Shown here one piece after another: positions 55,878 through 64,000 of a stretch of 64,000 nt of DNA (the stretch's first letter is position 1; the number at the start of each line of letters is the position of its first letter). Origin of the DNA: Mycobacterium mantenii (lineage in GTDB: Bacteria; Actinomycetota; Actinomycetes; Mycobacteriales; Mycobacteriaceae); the NCBI RefSeq assembly GCF_010731775.1, contig NZ_AP022590.1:4278001-4342000 (forward strand), in the 5' to 3' direction. Made by a program: the position numbers and the translations under genes. The notes under the pieces are model-generated. The model worked only from the letters and a program-made list of their open reading frames with translations, ran no database searches and had not been told where the DNA came from.

Positions 55878-56465
55878 GTGGGCTTCAGGAGAAACGCCAA
55901 GCACGAGCGCAGCGACGCCGAGCTGCTGGCGGCCCACGTGGCCGGCGATCGCTACGCCTTCAGCGAGCTGTTCCGCCGCCATCAGCGGCACCTGCACCGG
56001 CTGGCCCGACTGACCACCCGCAGCCCCGAGGACGCGGAGGACGCGCTGCAAGACGCCATGCTCTCGGCGCACCGCGGCGCCGGCGCGTTCCGCCACGACG
56101 CCGCCGTCGGCAGCTGGCTGCACCGCATCGTCGTCAACGCCTGTCTGGACCGGCTACGCCGCACCAAAGCCCACCCGACCGTGCCGCTGGAAGACATCTA
56201 TCCGGTGGCCGATCGGACGGCTCAGGTCGAGACCACAATGGCGGTGCAGCGCGCCTTGATGCGCCTTCCCGTCGAGCAACGGGCCGCGGTGGTGGCCGTC
56301 GACATGCAGGGCTACTCGGTGGCCGACACCGCCCGGCTGCTCGGCGTCGCCGAAGGCACGATCAAAAGCCGCTGCGCTCGCGGCCGGGTTCGGCTCGCCG
56401 AGCTGCTGGGCTACCTCAACGTCGGCGCCCACGCGCTGCCCGACGCCGCCCCCGGCCAGGCCTGA
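55878..56465 (+). CDS. sigM: ECF sigma factor SigM
   Basis: 195 aa from GTG 55878. Region 2: AELLAAHVAGDRYAFSELFR, RSPEDAEDALQDAMLSAHRG, WLHRIVVNACLDRLRRTKAH. Region 4: ALMRLPVEQRAAVVAVDMQG, YSVADTARLLGVAEGTIKSR. Place and length match M. tuberculosis SigM (Rv3911), which controls esx genes and surface lipid genes late in growth. The cognate anti-sigma gene follows 73 bp downstream. I could not find a convincing SigM-type promoter in the 77 bp upstream. Confidence 0.93.
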   Translation: MGFRRNAKHERSDAELLAAHVAGDRYAFSELFRRHQRHLHRLARLTTRSPEDAEDALQDAMLSAHRGAGAFRHDAAVGSWLHRIVVNACLDRLRRTKAHPTVPLEDIYPVADRTAQVETTMAVQRALMRLPVEQRAAVVAVDMQGYSVADTARLLGVAEGTIKSRCARGRVRLAELLGYLNVGAHALPDAAPGQA

Positions 56466-56538
56466 CCCACCCGACAGGCGGCCGCCCCGGCGGTGCTGTT
56501 CGTGGCGATCGGTGCGCGCATGACGGACACTGGGTCCG

Positions 56539-57309
56539 ATGGATGCAGCGGATGACGAGGCGGCGAATGACCGCAGCGCGGAGTCAGAGCCGGCGCTGAC
56601 CGTCCATCTCCTCGCCGACCTGCAAGCCGGCATCTTGGACGACGAGTCCGCCGCACGCGTCCGCCGGCAAGTCCGCGCCGACCCCCAAGCCGCCGGCGTG
56701 CTGGGCGCCCTGAACCAGGTTCGGCATGACGTCGCCGCCGTCGGCGCCGACTCGGGCGCGGCACCCGACCCTCCCCCCGAGGTGGCAGCCCGAATCTCCG
56801 CGGCGCTTCGCTCGGCGGAGACCGCTTCCGGTGAAGCGGCCGGCCCCGCTGTGCACTCGGCACGCCCCCACATCCGCCCGGCCCGGACCATCGCCGCGGT
56901 TGCCGGCCTGTGCGCGGTGCTCGCCGCGATCGGCTTCGGGACGGTCGCGCTGCTGCACGCTCCCGAACCCGCCCCGGACACCCCTGGCGACGTCCAGCAC
57001 ATCACGGTGTCGACGCCGCCGATGGAGATCCCGCTTTCCCAGCACGAAATCCTCGGCCTGCTCGACCGCAGCCCCGATTACGGCGCGCTCAGCGACCCGG
57101 CGCGGCGCGCCTCCTGCCTGACCGGCCTCGGCTATCCCGCGTCCACGCAGGTCCTGGGGGCGCGGCCGGTCGAGATCAATGCCCGCCCCGGCGTCGTCCT
57201 GGTGATACCCGGCGACAGCCCACACGTGCTGGCCGTCTATGCGGTCTCCCCCAACTGCAGTGCCGCCGACACGGGACTACTGGCCAACACCCAGGTTCCC
57301 CGCCTCTAA
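56539..57309 (+). CDS. rsmA: Anti-sigma-M factor RsmA
   Basis: 256 aa, ATG at 56539; M. tuberculosis Rv3912 is about 254. The cytoplasmic N-terminus (LTVHLLADLQAGILDDESAA, RVRRQVRADPQAAGVLGALN) would bind SigM. A single membrane helix lies at about 116-138 (TIAAVAGLCAVLAAIGFGTV), followed by an extracytoplasmic domain with two cysteines (ASCLTGLGYPAS, SPNCSAADTG), possibly a disulfide. Such factors hold the sigma at the membrane until cut by proteolysis or changed by a signal. No zinc-binding ZAS motif is seen. Confidence 0.9.
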   Translation: MDAADDEAANDRSAESEPALTVHLLADLQAGILDDESAARVRRQVRADPQAAGVLGALNQVRHDVAAVGADSGAAPDPPPEVAARISAALRSAETASGEAAGPAVHSARPHIRPARTIAAVAGLCAVLAAIGFGTVALLHAPEPAPDTPGDVQHITVSTPPMEIPLSQHEILGLLDRSPDYGALSDPARRASCLTGLGYPASTQVLGARPVEINARPGVVLVIPGDSPHVLAVYAVSPNCSAADTGLLANTQVPRL

Positions 57310-57338
57310 TGTGGTGCCATGGGTGGTGCGACACACCG

Positions 57339-57365
57339 GGGAACAGGCGTACCTACGCTGGCGTT
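57339..57365 (+). promoter_or_regulatory. Sigma-H-like promoter of trxB2-trxC
   Basis: GGGAAC (57339-57344), 17 bp, then CGTT (57362-57365), 31 bp before the trxB2 start. This fits the mycobacterial sigma-H consensus (GGGAAY, N16-18, CGTT), and trxB2-trxC is a known sigma-H target in M. tuberculosis. Induction by disulfide stress is therefore expected. Confidence 0.7.
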
Positions 57366-57395
57366 GACACAGATCCGATCGCTTGAAAGGTTTTC

Positions 57396-58406
57396 ATGAC
57401 CGCCGACACTGTGCACGACGTGATCGTTATTGGTTCGGGTCCTGCTGGGTATACCGCGGCGTTGTATACGGCGCGGGCGCAGTTGGCGCCGGTGGTGTTT
57501 GAGGGGACGTCGTTTGGTGGGGCGTTGATGACGACCACCGAGGTGGAGAATTTCCCGGGTTTTCGTGATGGGATCACGGGTCCGGAGTTGATGGATCAGA
57601 TGCGTGAGCAGGCGTTGCGTTTTGGTGCGGATCTGCGGATGGAAGACGTCGAGTCGGTGTCGCTGCAGGGTCGGGTCAAGACGGTGACCACGTCTGAGGG
57701 CCAGACGCATCGGGCGCGGTCGGTGATCTTGGCGATGGGGGCGGCGGCGCGCTATTTGGGGGTGCCCGGGGAGCAGGAGTTGCTGGGCCGCGGGGTGAGC
57801 TCGTGTGCGACCTGTGATGGGTTCTTTTTTAGGGATCAAGACATCGCGGTGATCGGTGGTGGGGACTCGGCGATGGAGGAGGCCACCTTTTTGACCCGCT
57901 TTGCCCGCAGCGTGACGCTGGTGCATCGGCGGGAGGAGTTTCGCGCCAGCCGGATCATGCTGGAACGCGCGAAGGCCAGTGACAAGATCACCATCGTGAC
58001 GAACAAGGCCGTGGAGGCCGTTGAGGGTGAGCAGACGGTGACGGGGTTGCGGCTGCGCGACACCGTCAGCGGTGAGGTGTCCACGTTGGCGGTCACCGGG
58101 GTGTTCGTGGCGATCGGGCATGACCCGCGTTCGGAGTTGGTGCGCGAGGTGCTCGAGACCGACCCTGAGGGCTATGTGCTGGTGCGCGGGCACACCACGG
58201 CCACCTCGATCGATGGGGTGTTCGCCGCCGGGGACCTGGTGGATCGCACTTATCGGCAGGCCGTCACCGCCGCCGGCAGCGGCTGCTCGGCCGCCATCGA
58301 CGCCGAACGCTGGCTCGCCGACCACGAAGAGTCCAGCGCCGCCGCGCAAGGCGACGCCACCGAATTTCCTGGCAGTACCGACACATTGATTGGAGCACCA
58401 CAATGA
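57396..58406 (+). CDS. trxB2: Thioredoxin reductase TrxB2
   Basis: 336 aa, ATG at 57396. FAD site [20 protein letters not shown]; redox centre [20 protein letters not shown] with the C-A-T-C pair near residues 134-137; NADPH site [21 protein letters not shown]-terminal FAD motif [20 protein letters not shown]. It reduces thioredoxin with NADPH in the cytoplasm and is essential in M. tuberculosis. It overlaps trxC by 4 bp (ATGA). Codon use changes inside the gene: up to about 58250 leucine is mostly TTG and G/T-ending codons are common, while the last 45 codons return to the C-rich use of the neighbours. Confidence 0.95.
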   Translation: MTADTVHDVIVIGSGPAGYTAALYTARAQLAPVVFEGTSFGGALMTTTEVENFPGFRDGITGPELMDQMREQALRFGADLRMEDVESVSLQGRVKTVTTSEGQTHRARSVILAMGAAARYLGVPGEQELLGRGVSSCATCDGFFFRDQDIAVIGGGDSAMEEATFLTRFARSVTLVHRREEFRASRIMLERAKASDKITIVTNKAVEAVEGEQTVTGLRLRDTVSGEVSTLAVTGVFVAIGHDPRSELVREVLETDPEGYVLVRGHTTATSIDGVFAAGDLVDRTYRQAVTAAGSGCSAAIDAERWLADHEESSAAAQGDATEFPGSTDTLIGAPQ

Positions 58407-58756
58407 CCGACGCCGAAAAAGCCGGGGCCACACTAGAAGTCTCGGACGCGTCATTCTCCACCGACGTGCTGTCCAGCAATAAACCTGTGCTAGTTGACTT
58501 TTGGGCAACGTGGTGCGGCCCGTGCAAGATGGTTGCGCCGGTCCTCGAGGAGATCGCCAGCGAGCGGGGCGAACACCTCACCGTCGCCAAGCTCGACGTG
58601 GATGCCAACCCCGAAACCGCACAGAACTTTCAGGTGGTCTCCATCCCCACCATGATCCTGTTCAAGGACGGGCAGCCGGTGAAGCGGATCGTCGGCGCGA
58701 AGGGCAAGGCGGCTTTACTGCGGGAGCTTTCGGACGCGGTTCCCAACCTCAGCTGA
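58403..58756 (+). CDS. trxC: Thioredoxin TrxC
   Basis: 117 aa, ATG at 58403 overlapping the trxB2 stop. Active site [20 protein letters not shown] with the W-C-G-P-C centre, and [20 protein letters not shown] with the cis-proline. The length and motifs are those of the main mycobacterial thioredoxin. It passes electrons from TrxB2 to peroxiredoxins, ribonucleotide reductase and other disulfide targets. Expression from the sigma-H-like promoter before trxB2 is expected. Confidence 0.96.
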   Translation: MTDAEKAGATLEVSDASFSTDVLSSNKPVLVDFWATWCGPCKMVAPVLEEIASERGEHLTVAKLDVDANPETAQNFQVVSIPTMILFKDGQPVKRIVGAKGKAALLRELSDAVPNLS

Positions 58757-58888
58757 TCTCCGTTCATTTTGCCGCACCACGCCCCGCTAATGGCCTGGGG
58801 TTTTCCCGAATTTGCGAAGCGTCTGCGACAATACGGTCAGCTGTTGCCCAGATCTGAGCTTGTCTGTTAGTCCCGGAGGGCCCTTGGT

Positions 58889-60112
58889 ATGTCGAGTCCG
58901 CGCCGCGAATACGGCGACGCGCTGCGCTGTGGTGACCGCAGCGCTGCTGTGACCGAGATCCGGGCGACGCTGGCCACATTAGGCCTGCTTGACGGCTCCG
59001 AGGACGACCTCGATACCGGTCGGCACGTGGCCCTCGAGCTCTTCGATGCCGAGCTTGACCAGGCGGTCCGTGCCTTCCAACAGCATCGCGGACTTCTGGT
59101 GGACGGCATCGTCGGTGAGGCCACCTACCGGGCGCTCAAGGAGGCGTCGTACCGGCTGGGTGCCCGCACGCTGTATCACCAATTCGGTGCCCCGCTGTTC
59201 GGCGACGATGTGGCCACGCTGCAGGCGCGGTTGCAGGACTTGGGTTTCTACACCGGCCTGGTCGATGGATACTTCGGGTTGCAGACCCACAACGCGTTGA
59301 TGTCGTACCAGCGCGAGTACGGGCTGTCTGCCGACGGCATCTGCGGACCGGAAACGTTGCGCTCCTTCCACTTCCTGAGTTCACGGGTCACCGGCGGATC
59401 CCCGCACGCGATCCGCGAAGAGGAGCTGGTTCGCTCGTCCGGTCCGAAACTGTCGGGCAAGCGGATCATCATCGATCCGGGCCGCGGCGGCGCGGACCAC
59501 GGCACCATCATGCAGGGTCCGTCGGGACCGGTCAGCGAAGCAGACGTGTTGTGGGACTTGGCCAGCCGGCTCGAAGGGCGGATGGCCGCGATCGGCATGG
59601 AGACCTTCCTGTCGCGCCCGGTCAACCGCAGTCCCCTCGATGCCGAACGCGCCGCCACCGCCAACAATGTCGGGGCCGACCTGATGATCAGCCTGCGCTG
59701 CGAAACTCAGGTCAACGCCGCGGCCAACGGGGTGGCTTCCTTTCACTTCGGGAACTCGCACGGTTCGGTGTCCACCATCGGGCGTAATCTTGCGGACTTC
59801 ATCCAGCGAGAAGTCGTGGCCCGCACCGGTTTACGGGACTGCCGCACGCACGGCCGGACGTGGGATCTGCTGCGTCTGACCCGGATGCCGACGGTGCAGG
59901 TCGACGTCGGCTACATCACCAACCCGCGTGATCGTTCGATGCTGGTCTCGACGCAGACGCGCGACGCCATCGCCGAGGGAATCCTCGCCGCGGTCAAGCG
60001 GCTCTACCTGTTGGGCAAAAACGACCGTCCCACAGGCACATTCACCTTCGCCGAGTTACTGGCTCACGAGCTGTCGGTGGAACGCACCAGCCACCTGGGC
60101 GGTTCTAACTAA
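58889..60112 (+). CDS. cwlM: CwlM, regulator of MurA with amidase_3 fold
   Basis: 407 aa, ATG at 58889; M. tuberculosis CwlM is about 406. Two peptidoglycan-binding_1 repeats (AVRAFQQHRGLLVDGIVGEA at about 50-80, and LQDLGFYTGLVDGYFGLQTH at about 115-150) precede an amidase_3 domain (KRIIIDPGRGGADHGTIMQG, ADLMISLRCETQVNAAANGV, TVQVDVGYITNPRDR). No signal peptide is present. In mycobacteria CwlM is cytoplasmic, is phosphorylated by PknB, and then activates MurA, the first step of peptidoglycan precursor synthesis, rather than cutting walls. Metal ligand HxGG is degenerate here (PGRGG), which fits a non-hydrolytic role. It converges with the Rv3916c-like gene, overlapping 4 bp. Confidence 0.93.
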   Translation: MSSPRREYGDALRCGDRSAAVTEIRATLATLGLLDGSEDDLDTGRHVALELFDAELDQAVRAFQQHRGLLVDGIVGEATYRALKEASYRLGARTLYHQFGAPLFGDDVATLQARLQDLGFYTGLVDGYFGLQTHNALMSYQREYGLSADGICGPETLRSFHFLSSRVTGGSPHAIREEELVRSSGPKLSGKRIIIDPGRGGADHGTIMQGPSGPVSEADVLWDLASRLEGRMAAIGMETFLSRPVNRSPLDAERAATANNVGADLMISLRCETQVNAAANGVASFHFGNSHGSVSTIGRNLADFIQREVVARTGLRDCRTHGRTWDLLRLTRMPTVQVDVGYITNPRDRSMLVSTQTRDAIAEGILAAVKRLYLLGKNDRPTGTFTFAELLAHELSVERTSHLGGSN

Positions 60113-60861
60113 CCATCGAGGGTGGTTTTCAACCCATTCACAGCCGTGGACCCGGCGCCGACCGGCTGCTCCAGGTGCGCGTTCTCCAGCAGACGCTCCA
60201 GGGCCGCCTCCACTTCGGCCTTCCACCCGAGGCCCTTGTCGAGCTCGAGCCGCAACCGTGGGAAGTACGTATGTGGTGCCACCACAACGAATCCCGCGTC
60301 CTTCAGGAATTCGGCGTCCATGACGCAATGGTCCACCGAGCAGTCGCCGACGGCTTCCAGTACCGGCCGCACGTCGGGACCGACCAGGCGCGGATCCTGC
60401 AATTCGGAGGCCGCCGGGGTGCGGCCGAACGCTTCGAGGGCGCGCACGCCGCGTCGCACCAACTCATCGATGACCCGGGCGATCAAACCGTGCGGCAGGT
60501 CCTCGGCAGCCGGCCCGGGTTCGATGCCCATCGACGTCAACAACACAGCGTCCGCGGACACCGGACCGGTCGGGAATCGTTGCGCCCGCGGCACCGCCCG
60601 CGGTGGGGCGTAGAACACGTAGCCCAGGCACGACGGCTCGGATTGGCTTCGTTCGTCGGGGACCGCGGTGGCAACCTGCCCGCATGAACCCCATTCCAGC
60701 ATCACCATCGACAGCCACGCTTCCTTTTCGAATTCGGGGTCGGTGAGATGATCCTGGTTGCCGAGGGTCGCTGGATCGACTTCCCAGAAGACGCACCGGC
60801 GTGCGTGCTTGGGAAGCTGCTCGAATGCCTCGAGCCGTAGTGGCATGATTCGAGCGGACAC
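60109..60861 (-). CDS. GNAT-like conserved protein (Rv3916c-like)
   Basis: 250 aa from GTG 60861, placed behind a tandem AGGAG sequence; the open frame to 61014 is not needed. Landmarks are MPLRLEAFEQLPKHARRCVF, WEVDPATLGNQDHLTDPEFE, KEAWLSMVMLEWGSCGQVAT and VIDELVRRGVRALEAFGRTP, in the layout of M. tuberculosis Rv3916c (about 244 aa). GNAT acetyltransferase similarity has been noted for this family; the acceptor is unknown. The position between cwlM and parB is conserved across mycobacteria, but no function has been linked to either neighbour. Its 3' end overlaps the cwlM 3' end by 4 bp. Confidence 0.82.
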   Translation of the reverse strand: MSARIMPLRLEAFEQLPKHARRCVFWEVDPATLGNQDHLTDPEFEKEAWLSMVMLEWGSCGQVATAVPDERSQSEPSCLGYVFYAPPRAVPRAQRFPTGPVSADAVLLTSMGIEPGPAAEDLPHGLIARVIDELVRRGVRALEAFGRTPAASELQDPRLVGPDVRPVLEAVGDCSVDHCVMDAEFLKDAGFVVVAPHTYFPRLRLELDKGLGWKAEVEAALERLLENAHLEQPVGAGSTAVNGLKTTLDG

Positions 60862-60937
60862 TAGCCTCCTGGCTCCTGTGCGGTACTGCAGCCATCTGCA
60901 CCGGCGACCCCTCCAGGATAAGAGAGGTGGTCGTGAT

Positions 60938-60955
60938 CGGGCCAGCTTTGGCCCG
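60938..60955. other. Stem-loop between Rv3916c-like gene and parB
   Basis: CGGGCCA (60938-60944), loop GCTT, TGGCCCG (60949-60955): a perfect 7-bp stem in the 266 bp between the parB stop and the Rv3916c-like start. It has no T run. It could end the par transcript on the minus strand or act in the leader of the next gene. The rest of the gap shows only a short GTCAC-A-GTGAC palindrome near 61095. Confidence 0.35.
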
Positions 60956-61127
60956 GCCAGCGCGGTTGGCGCGGCCAAATGGCCCGCACCGACCGGGCGC
61001 AGCGCGCCGAACATCGAAAGTTGTTGATGCGCATGCCGTTTCGTCTAATGCTAAGCAGCTGGCGCAGGCCGATTCCGCGCAGTGACGGCCGCGGTGTCAC
61101 AGTGACGTAATTACACGGTGTCCTTGG

Positions 61128-62114
61128 TCATGACTTGGGCGGGGACATGACGTCGATGATCCGCTGGAGGTCGTCCACCGAGCCGAACTCGACCACGATT
61201 TTGCCCTTGCGTTTGCCCAGACTGACCGTCACCCGGGTATCGAAGGCGGTCGAAAGCTTGTCAGCTACATCTTGCAGGCCGGGCATCTGAATCGGCTTGC
61301 GGCGGGGGGCGGTCGGCGTGGCCGTGCCGGCCCGGTTGGCCAGCGTGACCGCCTCCTCGGTGGCCCGCACCGACAGTCCCTCGGCGACGATCCGGGTGGC
61401 CAGCTCTTCCTGCGCTTCGGGCCCAGCCTCCAGCGACAGCAGTGCGCGCGCGTGCCCGGCGGACAGCACGCCGGCGGCCACGCGCCGTTGCACCGCGATC
61501 GGCAGCTTGAGCAACCGGATCATGTTGGTGATCAACGGCCGCGACCGGCCGATGCGCGCGGCCAGTTCATCGTGGGTGACGCCGAACTCGTCGAGCAGCT
61601 GTTGGTAGGCGGCCGCCTCTTCCAGCGGGTTCAGCTGTACCCGGTGGATGTTCTCCAACAGGGCGTCGCGAAGCAGATTGTCGTCACCGGTCTCGCGCAC
61701 GATGGCCGGGATGGTCGCCAGACCGGCCTCTTGGGCCGCGCGCCAGCGTCGCTCCCCCATCACGATCTGGTAACGCGCACCGCTCGCCGAATCCTTGACC
61801 GCCCGCACCACGATCGGTTGCAAGAGGCCGAACTCGCGGATGGAGTGCACCAGCTCGGACAGCGCCTCCTCATCGAAGACCTGGCGCGGCTGACGCGGGT
61901 TGCGCTCGATGTCGGCCGGCGCGATTTCGCGGTAGACCGCGCCCATTGCGGACGCGTCCTGCGGCGGCGGTCCCCCGATCAAGACGTCGGCGGCGGCGTC
62001 GCCCATCCGCGGTCCGAGGGTCGCGGGTCCGGCGTCGCCCTCCGCGGGACCGGTCGGAATAAGCGAAGCCAGGCCCCGGCCGAGGCCACCCTTCTTGCGT
62101 AACGGCTGCGTCAT
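61128..62114 (-). CDS. parB: Chromosome partitioning protein ParB
   Basis: 328 aa from ATG 62114; the longer open frame upstream is discarded because it enters parA-adjacent sequence without homology. Start [16 protein letters not shown] is the ParA-interacting N-terminus. The CTPase/ParB box is [20 protein letters not shown], with [17 protein letters not shown] (GERRxRA) and [20 protein letters not shown]. The helix-turn-helix ([20 protein letters not shown]) binds parS and the C-terminal [20 protein letters not shown] dimerises. ParB loads at parS, spreads as a clamp and drives origin segregation with ParA. Two parS sites are in the same operon. Confidence 0.96.
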   Translation of the reverse strand: MTQPLRKKGGLGRGLASLIPTGPAEGDAGPATLGPRMGDAAADVLIGGPPPQDASAMGAVYREIAPADIERNPRQPRQVFDEEALSELVHSIREFGLLQPIVVRAVKDSASGARYQIVMGERRWRAAQEAGLATIPAIVRETGDDNLLRDALLENIHRVQLNPLEEAAAYQQLLDEFGVTHDELAARIGRSRPLITNMIRLLKLPIAVQRRVAAGVLSAGHARALLSLEAGPEAQEELATRIVAEGLSVRATEEAVTLANRAGTATPTAPRRKPIQMPGLQDVADKLSTAFDTRVTVSLGKRKGKIVVEFGSVDDLQRIIDVMSPPKS

Positions 62115-62137
62115 GGTCGTCCCTTCGCGGATGGTGG

Positions 62138-64000
<1,863 letters not shown>

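Noticed and set aside
60938..60955. Stem-loop as a proven terminator
   Set aside because: A perfect stem but no T tract; kept only as a structural note.

Overview
The window is high-GC actinobacterial DNA and almost certainly a mycobacterial chromosome just left of oriC. The right half has the gene order known from Mycobacterium tuberculosis Rv3894c-Rv3920c: eccC2, eccB2, Rv3896c-like, Rv3899c/3900c-like, Rv3906c-like, pcnA, mutT4, Rv3909, murJ, sigM, rsmA, trxB2, trxC, cwlM, Rv3916c, parB, parA, rsmG, jag. Two perfect parS sites confirm closeness to the origin. ESX-2 remnants and an REP13E12-type HNH gene fit a slow grower. The species cannot be fixed from the window.

Layout. 1-9.6 kb: an amidohydrolase (cut by the left edge), a LacI-type regulator that has lost most of its ligand domain, a DUF35 / Ltp-type thiolase / fused double acyl-CoA dehydrogenase operon, two convergent TetR regulators with clear operator palindromes, and a DUF1214 protein coupled to a sulfotransferase. 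9.6-12.4 kb: an enolase pseudogene, a triple-DUF190 protein and a class I aldolase; the first two look like the remains of a fluoride-tolerance locus. 12.5-15.5 kb: a Tat-exported catalase-like protein coupled to cytochrome b561, and a STAS / anti-sigma kinase pair. 15.5-22.9 kb: two frameshifted genes, a TetR gene ending in a 26-bp palindrome, a phosphotransferase, a D-aminoacylase-type amidohydrolase and a Rieske oxygenase. 23-30 kb: REP13E12 HNH protein, a DesK/NarL-like two-component system and an MmpL transporter.

30.4-45.1 kb is a rearranged ESX-2 neighbourhood. Only eccB2 and eccC2 survive of the secretion machine. Upstream of eccB2 lie a lytic transglycosylase-like gene, Gly/Pro-rich secretion-associated proteins, three tandem paralogs in different states of decay, a DUF2563-like protein and an alpha/beta hydrolase standing where M. 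tuberculosis has cpnT/esxE/esxF. Across pcnA, a divergent 509-aa protein shares the hydrolase's N-terminal domain but has another C-terminus and is followed by two small membrane proteins. This resembles a type VII effector with immunity partners and is the best candidate here for an undescribed system.

49-64 kb is the conserved cell-wall, redox and chromosome-partition block: MutT4, Rv3909-like protein and MurJ (start/stop overlaps), a pseudokinase that is a separate frame here, SigM/RsmA, a thioredoxin pair behind a sigma-H-like promoter, CwlM, ParB/ParA/RsmG and the last codons of Jag. Many broken genes (LacI, enolase, the 15.5-17.7 kb pair, one secretion-locus paralog, possibly murJ) point to genome reduction, although single-base frameshifts could be assembly errors.
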